Shown: in pieces, positions 12,901 through 25,100 of the stretch
Position numbering within the stretch: position 1 is the first letter of the stretch
Layout of the letters: each line of letters begins with the position of its first letter
Assembly (NCBI GenBank): GCA_930367205.1
Contig: OV884015.1
Span: 3,844,001-3,908,000 of the forward strand
DNA length: 64,000 nt
DNA from: Acanthosoma haemorrhoidale
Lineage: Eukaryota; Arthropoda; Insecta; Hemiptera; Acanthosomatidae
Reading direction: 5' to 3'
Translations under genes and position numbers: made by a program
Notes under the pieces: generated by a model
What the model was told of the DNA's origin: nothing
The model's input: the letters and a program-made list of their open reading frames with translations, nothing else
Databases searched by the model: none

Positions 12901-15672
12901 TACATTTTCTGAAGCTTTAACGAAAACATGAAATAAAGTCAAACAAATTCAAGGATATAGAATATCCAATGGTAAAACTTCCTTTAGTTAAAAACTTTGG
13001 GGGGGGGCCAAAGAAAAAATTATTTTTTAACAAACTGAGAATGCTATAGAGATGTGAAAGATCAGAACTTATGATTTTTTAGGAAATATCTATTTACAGA
13101 ACATAGTCGCCTTTCGAAAAAAACATTAACACAATTAGGAGTACGTATATTAAGACAAACTTTAAACCAAGTTACAACACTAAAATACTTAGGATTGACA
13201 CGATACAACAGGCTCAATTGGAATACACATGCCCACAGACTACAGACCAACTTATCAACAATATGTCGCGGCACAAAATGTGCTTCATGTACATTATCAT
13301 CATTTGTACATTAATGACCTGAAATTAAAATTTGTATACTGCAGTTGACAGACAACACAATATTAAGACTAAGAAGAGTACAGAGACTTGTGACCCTAAA
13401 AATAACTAAGGGATTTAAAACAGTATCAAATAAAACAGTTTGTATATTAGTCAGAATAGTAAACAATGGTAGTGTATAGACAAAAATCAACACCGCACGC
13501 ACATTACAAGACAATAAGACTGTTAAGAGAATACGATATAGCATATATGACTAATACAAGGAATGTTTTCATTCGTACACTACCGCATAATTTATTTCTT
13601 TATAGCAATGTCTTAGACCCCACTGTTACTTACTGTATGGTATCAGTGTATTCGACACAGAAAGAACTTATTTAAAAAAATGTACATAATGGTTGTAAAA
13701 TAATTCATAAGATACAAACAAGAATTGATAATAACACAGTTGGGTGCTATAATTTCTGTTAGTACCCAATACCTGGGAATTTTTACACAAGTATTATATT
13801 ATATTATATTTTTGTGTTGTATTCTGTTAAAATTTCATATTTCTGAAAAAAAAACTTAAGTGAACCTTATAGCTACATTGTTAGTGTTACGTCTAAAACC
13901 ATGACTCAAAACTGCACATATCTTAATATTCCATTATACCGTACACCATTGGTTGTGAATGACTTTGCAATTGTTTAAACGCACTCTTCCCGCATGCCAA
14001 TCTGTTTCAATTTCTTAGCATTACACACTTATTTATCATTCATAAACTATCTATCCCTTAATTAATATTCAATTACTATTATTAATTTTATTTTGTTGTT
14101 TGAAGACCTGATGTTACAGATAAATTGCCTATCACAACATTGACCACTAATAAATCTTATGAATTTCACATTTTACTTTAACAAACTAACGAGATTATCA
14201 GTCTGAGATTCACAAGATAAAATTTAATAGCTAACTATCAACTCCAAATAGTTTTTTTTTTTGGGTGGCTACCGCAAAAAAAATTTGCATTTCTATTTTA
14301 GACCAGAAAAGAGTCTACTTTATACATCTGTCCTTTCAGTGTAGTTAATATTTTAACTGCACAAAGTCACTAAAGCCCCTCAGCCGCGGGTAGGCCCTCC
14401 ATGCACGAAGCCACTATAGTGGCTTTAATAGCACTCTATTGAGTAAGAGGTGAATGTTTAACTGTCCCCAGTCCCTACTAAAAATAAACAAAAAATGTAA
14501 TACAATATTTTTTCATAAACGAGAAATTTGATGGAATGATTACATGAAAAAATTATGCAAATACGAAACACTGCCAAAGAATTGAAAAGAAGTACAGAAA
14601 TAATGCAGAAAAGTGATGAGCTGGACCAGGAATCTGGCGGACAGAGGGGTGGGTGACGTTGACGCCTTTAGAAGACAGGCTTGGTCCCTCAACCCTGCCA
14701 TACAGTTAAAGGCTTAAATTTAGTTAGAGTATATAAGGGCGTCACACAGGAACAAGAACCTTAACAAGAGAAAACGCCTGACAGTAAAGGTTAAGTCAGC
14801 ACTACCTAATATCACTTTTGTCATTAAATGGCCTAATATAACATAAGAGACAAAATTTTAGCTGGGAAAAACAAATTAAAATGTAAAAACAACAGTGTCT
14901 TAAAACTGTTTTCGACAACTATTTCGAGCAAACAAAATAAGAAAGTTGTTTATAACTATTATTAATGTTAACAACCTGCAATTTAAAAACAAACATCAAT
15001 TCCATAATTATTACATTGCAATAATATAAACATCAATATTTCTTGATAGATGTACCATAAAATAGGCAAATGTAATGTGTGCAACTCCCAAGTGCACATA
15101 ACACTCATAGAAATACTACAATAAATTTTAGAATATTGAGGGGAATAGATTTAAAATAAAGCTCATTTATATACATATAAATATCCTATAAATACTTCCT
15201 CGAATATAAATGCTTTTAATCATATTCTTAAATATTAGCTTAAATTTTCATTCATAATTCAATGATTGACTTTTTGTTTTCTTTCTTGTCATATAAATCA
15301 GTTTGACCGTATGTTGCAGTTTTAGCTATGTAATGTCGTATAATACAAACTAGAGTTACATAGATAGCAGCAAATATAACTCTTAAGTCTCAACATGAAG
15401 AGAAATATAATCTACAAATGATTTAATGCAACAGGCCAAATTAATTGAAAAACTGAAGTCAAAGCAACTTTCAATAAAATAGAAAAATAAGATACTCACT
15501 ATGAATCTTCTTCAAAAAACTTGACGACTGCTAATGGTTTTTTCCGGAGACCGGAGGTTACATCTTCAGACAATTTAGTTTCGTCTTGAACTTGTGCAGG
15601 CCACCAAACATTGCTAAGTTTGACCCAAACGACATCATCCGGGAGGTAAGACACCTCCGTTTGATCACACAT
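6924..15672 (-). CDS. PWWP-domain protein with one C2H2 zinc finger, about 1598 residues
   Basis: There are three exons on the minus strand: 15500-15672 (start ATG at 15670-15672), 12184-12260 and 6924-11470. Lengths 173, 77 and 4547 sum to 1599 codons with stop, and both introns (phases 2 and 1) rejoin cleanly across GT-AG sites. Residues about 8-84 form a PWWP domain, which binds methylated-lysine nucleosomes and DNA: DDVVWVKLSNVWWPAQV (WWPA core) in exon 1, then SYEF...IYHYNCF...EFIKRGL across exon 2. A C2H2 finger follows at C236, C239, H252, H256. About 623-807 is an acidic block of imperfect repeats (KVD..C...LDVE types). A short Q run is near 1112, and the tail is Ser/Thr/Gln/Pro-rich and probably disordered. 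Basic KKRSRKSK-like clusters suggest nuclear location. A chromatin-associated role is inferred from PWWP plus finger; I cannot name an ortholog. The 4.5-kb last exon is unusual in length. Confidence 0.85.
13075..13310 (+). pseudogene. Non-LTR retrotransposon reverse transcriptase remnant
   Basis: The plus strand reads VTTLKYLGLTRYNRLNWNTH followed by a helical stretch. The pattern '..LKYLGL...L.W..H' is typical of the region just after the palm in Jockey/I-type non-LTR reverse transcriptases. No full open frame or catalytic motif is present. It lies in intron 1 of the PWWP gene, antisense to it. Confidence 0.6.
13320..15490. other. PWWP gene intron 1, no gene seen
   Basis: AT-rich intron sequence. 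A GC-richer patch at about 14360-14460 and another at about 14620-14760 look like repeat debris; neither gives a recognisable protein or RNA. Confidence 0.4.
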
Positions 15673-16278
15673 AATTGCTAAAAAATAAATAGAATATAAA
15701 CCCTCTTTATCATGACTAATGCTTTTACAATAAAATACATTGTATGACATCAACATAACGAGGAAACTAAGTCAAACACAGTTGTCGTGCTATATTAGAA
15801 AAGGTCTCAAATCGATTACAATTGTAGAGACTTAACATTTTAATTGGAATGAGGTGAAAGTTTTCAGTCTAGACTCGTTCACAAATTAACATGACAGTAG
15901 TAAATTAAAAAAGGTTTCACCAATGGCTGTTTATGTTAGAAAACAAAAATTGTTGATGAAGTAATGAAATGGCTATAAAAAACAATGATGCTAAGCCCAT
16001 CAAAGAAGGACATTAGGTAATGAATGGGCATCATAATTAAGATAAATAAGAATCTTCCATAATATAACTTTAAAACGTAAGTAAATTAATAATAAATAGG
16101 AGGCAACGATATAACCCCGGTTTTTATAAACAAATGGGGTTACTAGAGAACAGACAATTGTATAGTTGTAAGGAGTTTGTTAAGTTAGAAAGACATTTGG
16201 CGCAGAGGAGCAAGAGTAGTTTATCTGCCCATATATTATATAATTATAGTAGACAATATGGAATAATGTAAGAAATAC

Positions 16279-16390
16279 CTGTTTAATAGAGAGAAGTAAC
16301 CGCACTGTTGTGACTCCAATTCCATTCACTAACAGCTAATGGAGGCTCAGCAAATGTACGTGAGACTCCGGCCTGCAAGTGTCAAATAGA
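16279..16390 (-). other. Candidate 5' non-coding exon of the PWWP gene
   Basis: The minus strand has a donor-like CAG|GTATTT at 16279/16278 preceded by a less AT-rich segment, about 600 bp upstream of the start-codon exon. Exon 1 is preceded by a pyrimidine-poor acceptor region, so the link is tentative. Confidence 0.25.
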
Positions 16391-16979
16391 AAAAAGTACC
16401 AACATTTTATTTTCATAAAACATATTCCGTTCAAAGAAATTAAATGGAATAATTATAAATAATATTTATTATTCGATTATAAATTGCAAGATAGAATATT
16501 TAGCAATGAATGCGTAAAACAATAACTAGTGTACACAGTTCAAGGCACCACTGGCGCTGAATGTCGTCGAAGGGCAGCAACAGAGCCTACACCATTCAAC
16601 TTAAATTAAATGACCTCTTTTAATCAAATGAATTTATTTCTAATAATTACATATTAACTTATTAATCTGAGGCTAATGTGCAAAGCATTTAGCCAAAATA
16701 ATAATAATATCATCGTTTTTGGTGATAAATAGTCTTCATTGAGGTACACATAAATTTTAATAAAGTAAAAAATATAAATTAAAATGTATACGTTCTTCAA
16801 TGAAGAATTTATTCACAACCAAGAGCGATGTTGTAAGACTTTTGTTTTTAGATTAGCATTTCATACTAGCACAAGAATATTTTATGATATATGTGACATA
16901 AATTGACTAATATTTATGACAATTATCACGCCTGGACAGTTTTAAATATCCATACGCCGGGAGACGTATTTTTTAAAAT

Positions 16980-17008
16980 GTTTTAATTAATTAATTAATT
17001 AATTAATA
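16980..17008. repeat. (TTAA)n simple repeat
   Basis: About six consecutive TTAA units. Self-complementary and probably slippage-derived. Confidence 0.8.
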
Positions 17009-17924
17009 GGCCAATGTACGGCCCTTCATAAAATGTTATTAATTTATGACGAACAAGTCACAGACACATTTGACTGTTTTTAACCACTGACTGCTTACTG
17101 AGAATTTCTTTTTATGTTACATGAGCTGGTTACAAATAGTTGGCAGGCGTCAGATCGCCTTTAATCTAAAACTAAATAAAATAAATTTATTACGTATAGC
17201 TAAAATATCCACTTATTTATATGTAGGAAAACGGGAATGATTTCTAGGGGCCCATAAATAATAAAAATAAATGTCTTAGTATATCTTCCTCCTAGTTAGT
17301 TCATTATGTACAATACTTTTTACTATGTTATTACTGCTACACTACAATTTAAAAAAAAAAATTTAAGTGCTTTCTTTTACCATTTTATAAATAAAGTCAA
17401 TGTCAATGGTATCATGTATTCTCTGCGGATTAAGGAAGTTGCTAGGACAATACTCTATAGGTAAATAGAGGTTTAGCAGTCGTTTTTATAAACAATTGCT
17501 TTTTGAAGGAATGGAAACAGCAATGAGATGGCGGCCTTAATAATATAATAATTTATGTCAGGTTTAAAGGTTAAGCCTTTATCGAAAATTACACTTAAGT
17601 CTGGGACCATTTAAGTTCACTATTCCCTAGATCAATTTGGTCCTACGTTTAGGCTGGCTGGCTTTTTGCAAATCTCGTGAGGGTTCGTCGCTCGACCTAA
17701 AAAACCACCAGGTTTTTTGTCAGCAACAGGTCATGGCCTCTGATGATATAATTGAAATTAAAAACAGAAATGCCTCATTATTATATTTAAAAAAAATTAT
17801 TTATTAAGTTTGAAAAGGTTATATGGGATGTAAATCTATTTAATTTCCCTAAATAGTAGGGGGTACCACCGTTAATTAAAATGGACCGCAACCTCCGTTT
17901 TAGTGGCCATTTTACGAGGAAGTT

Positions 17925-18130
17925 GAAACTCATGAAGTCTCACACCGGCTTACAAACTTACAGACTCCCCAATCTATGACTGCGCCTCAGCCTCGTGATC
18001 TGTAAGAGTGTACTCAGGCCTGCTCTGCTGTACGGTCCACCGCTTTTTAGTCATTTGACTGAAGCGAAAGCGAGGAGATTCCAACAATACATAAATTTAA
18101 ACTACATAAGGAGTGATTTGTTAAATCCCT
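17925..18130 (+). pseudogene. Non-LTR retrotransposon reverse transcriptase C-terminal remnant
   Basis: The plus strand reads LVICKSVLRPALLYG then a W-less SHLTEAKARRFQQYIN. This matches the usual '.Y.S.IRP.L.YG.P.W......LQ..QN' segment of non-LTR polymerases after the catalytic core. It is short and has no catalytic YxDD. Upstream bases to about 17880 may belong to it. Confidence 0.6.
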
Positions 18131-18689
18131 GCTCCCCTGTATCCTGTAGACTGGTGGGGCCCATCTTACCCGGAGTACTTGCTGTGCTAACGCTTAATTA
18201 AGCTTAGAGTGTCTACTGAGGCTTTCGTATTACGGGAGAGTGGAGTATAGTGAGACATTTTGTTAACTTCTGATTTGATAAATAAGTCCAATAGTCAAGT
18301 GAGCATGTTTGTTTTGATAACGTTCTCAGTTCTTTTCTGTTTTCGGAAGAGCATTGAGATATTGAATTTAACCTTTTTTCGAACACGTAAGTAAAATTTT
18401 GATTTGTTAGTGTTTCTTTTATTAAATTGTTCGAGTTTTCTTAGTGGGCTGTTCATTAAGTTACATTCATTCTTCATTTTCTCCTGTATTATTAAACATA
18501 TACAGAGTGTGTGTAATTCATCTTATTGTCTAAAAAGAACTGGCGTATTTAAAAATGGTGACATTGGGGAACAGTGAGACAGAGCTCTAGTCTGTCTCAA
18601 TATTCCCCAATATGTTTTTTTGTTCTAACTGTTTTCTAATGACATCTTATTCTTTTAAAATTTGAAAAAAATTTACGAGTAAAATGCGG

Positions 18690-19370
18690 AATTAGCGGAC
18701 GGTACCCGATTGTACAATATTGAGGAGACACTGACGTGTACATTGCAAAAGCCAGAAGAGTTAGTTGGAGGGAAAGGTGTCAATCAAGTTAATGTGGCAA
18801 CTAGTGGAGAAGGAGGTGCATATGCTACAACTTGCTGCATGCAATGCAATGGAGCTGGAAATGCACTGCCCTAGATCATGGTCTTTCCCACAATACATGA
18901 CTAATTTAAACACGGAAATTAAAAACAATGGTGCTCTATCTAAATGTTTAAGATTGGCAACACCAACAAGGTGGAGGACTTCTAACCTCTTTGGTGAAAG
19001 GATGAGCAACTTTATAGAGACCCCAACATAACTAATCTATGACAATCATGAGCCACCTCTCAATTGAATCTTTAGATCTTTTCAAAGCAAATGACCTCAC
19101 TGTTCTGGAATAATTCAGCCACTATATGTAGAAGTATTCAGCTCCTTTACTTCTGCATAGAATTCTGCTGTCTCTTCTAGGCCAATGAGGACCCCTGGAA
19201 AACTTATTAGTATTCATGAAGTTGGAGCTTGCATTGTCGAAGCCTATTTGGAGTCCATGACTCTCAGTAATATTACTGCAGCATTTCAAAAGTGTAGGAT
19301 ATCCTTTCAATGACAGTTTGGTAACAGAAGCAAACTCCATCTTGAGCATGATCACATGTAGCCCTTAGAT
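18690..19370 (+). pseudogene. pogo/Tigger (jerky-like, DDE_1) transposase pseudogene
   Basis: The plus strand carries a chain of family-typical segments across frame changes and stops: NIEETLTCTLQKPEELVGGK (normally the first catalytic D, here in 'N.EET'), then an A-rich CCMQCNGAGNALP, then GALSKCLRLATPTRW, a DNHEP box (the second acidic site), and after about 19100 MRTPGKLISIHEVGACI, then NITAAFQKCRI. The order matches the DDE_1 superfamily endonuclease. At least three stops or frame changes are present. The N-terminal CENP-B-type DNA-binding region is absent. The copy is dead. Confidence 0.85.
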
Positions 19371-20189
19371 CATTTAAAAGATATATTGTTATGATATTTT
19401 AAAATGGTGATTTTAAATGGTGCTTATGTAAAAAATCTCAGAAAAAATTGAGATTGAAGGTCAAGAAGGCATCGGACAGAAGCAGAGGAAGTGAACCTCC
19501 TGAAAGTCGTCAGTCAGTAGTGAACCTCCTGAGTGGTCGTTCGTCGTTAGTCGTTGGGCAGACACAGTGAGAGAAGGTGGCGTACCCAAGCTGGCCCCTG
19601 ATGGTCCTTTTTCATTTTTCGCCAGATGCGACATCAGGACAACTGTAATATCAACCAGCATGAAGACAAGTCAGATCGAGCAAAGAGTGATATGAACAAC
19701 GAGGATACCAACGCGAAGAAGCGCTGGCCAGCATAATACGAAATTATAAGTACGTGATTATGTTTTATATGTCAATTTTTAGCTGTAAAAGTTTGTAATA
19801 ATAAAATCAATGTTCCTTTTGCCAAAAGTTTCCTAAAATAATTAACAGAACCCTGAGATAAAGTAAAAGTTATAAAAGTTAAAATATAAAGTTTTTATAA
19901 ATAATTAAAATAATGATTATTATTAAGAGTAAGAAGAAAAAATTAGAATAATATACATCAACAGCCTCTCGACAACTTATCACATCAAGCCAGGACAATC
20001 AACATCTTACCATGAACAGGGCAATATCATCAAATGGAAGCAAAAATAACCATTCAACGTACCTCCTGAAGATATAAGAGGATACCCATAATATGTTGCA
20101 TGCGAGAAAAAAAAGAATATAAAGGGATAAGTATGATAGCCACTGATACCCCTAATTTGGACAAATTAAAAAAAAAATAAGACCAAGTG

Positions 20190-20600
20190 TTTCTGTAAAT
20201 GCAAAAAAAGTATTATTTACTCAAAAACAAAGAAGTTCGTATAATGATGAACTTGACCATACGGAGTTCTCTGACACCCCAGCACATTTCTAACATCTTC
20301 AAGAGTTTAAAGTAATATCCCATGACCTATTGGAAGGGGATTACATTGCAGTAGAATTGAAATAGAAGAAAACTAAATCTCGGTGCTCTGTAGGGAAAGA
20401 TAGAAACCCCAAACCGCAATAATGACATATGTGTTAGTTTTTAAAGAAAGTAATTTCTATTTGCTAAATGTGAGATGTTCGTCACATTTTACCACCTCCT
20501 AAGGTGTTAGGTACAACCAACAGACAAATACATATTTGTCATTCTCTGTTGATTTCATCCGAGTCAACATGGGTTAGTCATTTGGCCAGTATTGCTTCTG
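20190..20600 (+). pseudogene. Probable C-terminal part of the same transposase
   Basis: Fragments such as NAKKVLFTQKQ, HDLLEGDYIAVELK and LPPPKVLGTTNRQ occur in order with stops between them. 'L..GD.V.VE..GKK' followed by 'LP.P...GGT.R' is seen at the C-termini of arthropod DDE transposases, by general recollection. Its place between the transposase core and the right terminal repeat supports this. Confidence 0.45.
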
Positions 20601-21479
20601 GTAAAAGATTAAGTTCCTATATACATATAGTAAAAAAAAAAAATGAAGCGTACTTTTGTATCATTTATTTGAAATAAATATTTCTTTTTGATTATAATTT
20701 TGTGTAGACTTTTTGTATTTTTCCTTATATAAATTGTAGTTAGTTCTATGAAAAACTGCAGGTCTCAATGTACCTTTAGTCTTGAGGCCTTTTAGGATAA
20801 ATTCTAAATAAAAGTGTCATTCAATGACAATGCAAAGTTAAGTGAATATTTTATGGTTTGTATTGGGTTCTATTCTTGCATCATCTACTGTTAAAAAAAT
20901 GATCTCGCTGTACCCCACTCTTACTCTTATTAAAGGCCTTGAAGTCCGGATGTAACATGCCACTGACAGCTAAAATATGACGTGCTTAGCAGCAAAATGA
21001 TGACAACAGATCACGACGTGACATTTATAATTGTTAATAATATGATGTTCTCAAGCTTTTAGGAATTAGATGCTTTCCATAAAGAAATGAAATTCAAATT
21101 AAAATGATAACTTTATAGCCTGCATAAATGATAATTATCTCATTGATTAATTTAAAACATTATGTTTCTGATTTTATAGTATATTATAGTTTAATAAATC
21201 CCTTAGTTGTGAGATCAACTGTCTTTGAATCTGAGAAAGATTTAGTTTTACAGTTACTATAAAAGCAATCACTAATATTGATATTATCAAATGACAGTTA
21301 AAAGATGTGGCGTCCACAATATTTAAGTTTTTCTATTATAGCCTGATAATAATTTAAAGCTTTTATAAGTTATTTGCAGCAAAACGAAATGGTCAGTACC
21401 ACCCTCCAACCAGTAGTGAGACATAAGGACTAACAAACAGCAACATAGATTGAAAATATTTTATTTGGGTTGAACACTG

Positions 21480-21610
21480 ATGCGGTGGCTCTCTTCTAAC
21501 AAGAGGGGGTAGGCCGGGTTCGTTCTGTAAATGGAACGTTAGTTATAGTTCTGTCGAACCAGAATTTGGTAGTTCAATTCTCGTCTGAGGGAGCAGGTTT
21601 CATGGCAGCC
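21480..21610 (+). repeat. Possible tRNA-like repeat
   Basis: GATGCGGTGGCTCTC followed at a distance by GGTAGTTCAATTCTCG, which resembles an A box and B box. The spacing is too long for a normal tRNA. Weak call. Confidence 0.25.
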
Positions 21611-22147
21611 CAAAAGAATAAATTCAGCATAATCACTGTAGCTACAAAATGATGGTAACCTGCAAATAACCTCTGCCTTAAGTTGTAGTAAATGTTAAAC
21701 CAAACAAACAAATTATTATATAAAAGAATGAACTAAAACAAATATTCCAGAAAATCCGAGGATACAAAAGCTCAAGGGGATACACCAAGCAGATGAAGGA
21801 AGAAACGGAAAGACTAGGAATAACAGAACAGGATTGTCAGGACGGAGAAAGATATAGGAAAAGACTGAAAGAAATCAAGGTTCTTGTGGGAAGGAAAAAA
21901 TTAAAAAAAGGAGTCGCGAGAAAACAAAAGCATGTAGAGATGATGAGGGAAAAATGGAAGGAAAGTGAAAGCCTAATGATATTCATATGGTCTTCAAGGC
22001 TTTTCCGTGACAAAAAAAACAAACTAAAACAACAAAATATTTATTTTCAAAATTAATAAAGTACATTTCTAATCTCTTCATGAGCAGTGAAAATTTAAAT
22101 AACTAGTAACAGCTTCATTGACTTGTTTTGCGCTTCAATTCTGTTGA

Positions 22148-25100
22148 TTATCGTATCGGGGTAAATGATGGAAATATTTCTCCTATCTTCTTCCTCTCTG
22201 AAAAATACATAATTATCAATACTTTTGCTATGAAAATAATTAAATAAATACATTTTTATCTTTGGAGCACTGTGCTATTAATCGATACTGTTGATGTCTC
22301 CGAGGGTTGCCGGTCCTTCTCCAGCCCATCTTAAAGGAGGAGAATAAAATAACGTAAAGAATGCATTCAACGGCTAGAATACGGTAGAAAAATCTAAAGG
22401 AGTAATCAGCAGATTTGTGGAAAAAGATGATTCAGACAATAATAATATTGGGGGCCCTCTCAGTACTGAAGTATCCTGTTTTCTCTATAAGAAAAAATAT
22501 TAGAACATAAATTACAGGAAATATTCCATAGTATAATTTTTTGAGAGGGTTTATTTGTCTCAGGTATTTATTTGAGAGGGTTTATTTGTCTCAGGTATTT
22601 ATTTGAGAGGGTTTATTTGTCTCAGTTATTTATTTGAGAGGGTTTATTTGTCTCAGGTATTTATTTGAGAGGGTTTATTTGTCTCAGGTATTTATTTGAG
22701 AGGGTTTATTTGTCTCAGGTATTTATTTGAGAGGGTTTATTTGTCTCAGGTATTTATTTGAGATAGAAGTAAGATGCAAAAGGTTTAACTTTCAGAACCC
22801 TTCTGCCACCTTCCCACTCGACCATTCCTGTCAAACCAGTGACTTAGTCAATGTCAAATCTCTTTAGCGCATCTTGCCTAATTCACTTTATTGTGACATT
22901 TTTTTCGATGTAGACTACAATTTTCTACTTAAATTTTTCAAAAGTTCATTTGCTTTTGCAAAACTATATCTATCAAATATTTACTATTATTGACTGTTTT
23001 AATAATTATCAGGCTAAGTAGAATATTTTAAGAGGTTATATTAAAATAGCTAAAGCGATTAAATAATAATCAAATCTTAGGCTATTTGTTCGACAGGAAT
23101 GGCTCAGTTCGTAGGTAGCCTGACCGGTTCGGCTCCCGGCCTAGTCACTATCTTTTTTTCTTTGGTTAATAATTATTTAAACTCCGGTCGTATGGCAGCA
23201 ATGTTTGGTACAACCCCAAAGATGGAAAAATTTAGTTGACAAAGAAATGGCAAAGTACATACTAATATCCATGATGAGAAGAACTGACACTAACTCGTGA
23301 GGAAAACCTTAGATACAGAAACTTCTAAAAATAAATAATACGTTGTAGAGACCTTAAAGATAGCAGTTCTACTTTCAAACAAATATTGCGTAATCATCTT
23401 TCATCTTCATTCTGCTCTAGAAATGATATAATCATTTCAAAATTTAAATATGGCACTACACAACCTCAACATATTCTGAACAGGGGTAGGTTCAAATGCA
23501 AGTCTGCCTCATTCCACCATCTTTTCGGATTTCTTAAGTCATCGATTAGAAATTATTAAAGATTTAAAGTTCTGATTTTTTCATATACAATGAGGAATAA
23601 TGGAATGATATAGTGTTAGTTCTGTTCATAAGATTTTCTTAAATTGGCAAGCACTTTCAACAACCCACGACTCTCATCCTCAGGGGCTACACAGCGTCAG
23701 TTAATCATTACCACCTGTCGATGATGTGTGTAGTAGCAATTGACATGGGCTGTTGAAAGTGCTTGCCAATTAAAAAATTTAATTTTCCACCATTGGCTTT
23801 AGTTAAAGCCTAAATCTGATTTTTTCCCCTGTTGGTCAAGGGCATTTTAGACAATAATGCTTTAACTTTAGACATAAAGGATTGCAAAAACTAAGGTTTT
23901 ATGAGACCACGGTATATATGTTGTTTGAGCAGATATCAAATTTTTTAAAACAAATTATATCTTCACAAGTTTTTAAAATTGTCAGTGAGATCAATTTATG
24001 ACAAATAAAATTGAAACTGGTAGTTATTTTATGACCGTTTGATGAGTATTTAAGAAACTAATGCAAAGTATCTTTTGTATTGTTTCTTCACTTTCCGTGT
24101 TCTTTTTTTTGTTCATATTAACTTTAGAAAAGTAGGATTTAGTACATAATTGGTGTAAACATTTGTTGGAAAAAAAAGAAATATTTTAAATAATGAAAGA
24201 AATTTACTAGTTTGGTATAAAGATACCTGGCATTGGGAAGTCCTCGGGATGAATTGATATGTAGTGGGCATAGGCAGCATTCCTTTCAAGATTGTGGTCA
24301 TCATATTGCTTTGTTCCGAAGTAACCAATTGCTGCACCAATGCCTGCTACGAGAAAATGCTGTTGGATCCCTGTCAAAAAACAAATATTCTATTTAACTA
24401 AGTAGAAGCAACATCATCAAGCACAGTTCATTTTTTAATTCTTTTTAAAAACCGAAAACTTGATATTTCAATTCCATAAACATGAATAAATGTCAAAATT
24501 AATTACTTGATAATAAAACAATAGTTTTCTGCCCTATTGAGTAGAGCAGCAAATTCAACGGATCCATGTCCTCATTAATAGTATGTAATTTGTTCTAAAC
24601 TTTTAAACAATAATTGTAAAACATCATTCAAGTCCTGTTACAACTTTAATTCAACCCAAGTTTTACTTAAAAGCATGAAATTTTGCATGGTAGATCGAAT
24701 TAATACCCTGATCCAAATTTTCTTTATCAGAAAAGTTTGTTACGGATAGAGCAATCCCATGTAAACTTCATGTATGAGTCAAGATGACATTTAAGCAACA
24801 TATCATAACACAAGATGAATAAATACTAACAACAAACAGCAATAATAGGCTTTTAAATGAGTTATTGCGCATAATGCTACTTACTCCGATAAATAACACA
24901 AATGGTACTGTCTTAACAGAACAGTACCTATTCACCTATCCATATCATTTCATAGAGGTAAGAATATTTTGCCTCGCCAAATGGAGATTCAAATTGAATG
25001 AAGAAAAGTCCTCTCATGCCACCGTTTCTCACTGCCTCTCATCCTGTCCTACAGTTTTGCTCTTAATCAACCCATTCCTACTAAATCCCAGACCTCCTTC

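Larger units (their letters stand above)
18565..20917 (+). mobile_element. Decayed pogo/Tigger-type DNA transposon
   Basis: Candidate terminal inverted repeats are TGGGGAACAGTGAG at 18565-18578 and its near complement at 20904-20917 (12 of 14 match), 2.35 kb apart, a normal size for pogo/Tigger elements. Between them lies a broken transposase at 18690-19370 and a probable C-terminal transposase piece at about 20190-20600. No clean TA target duplication was seen, so the ends are tentative; the transposase identity is firm. Confidence 0.6.

Noticed and set aside
22540..22763. CRISPR array (31-bp repeats)
   Set aside because: Units abut directly with no variable spacers, and the DNA is eukaryotic intron; it is a minisatellite.
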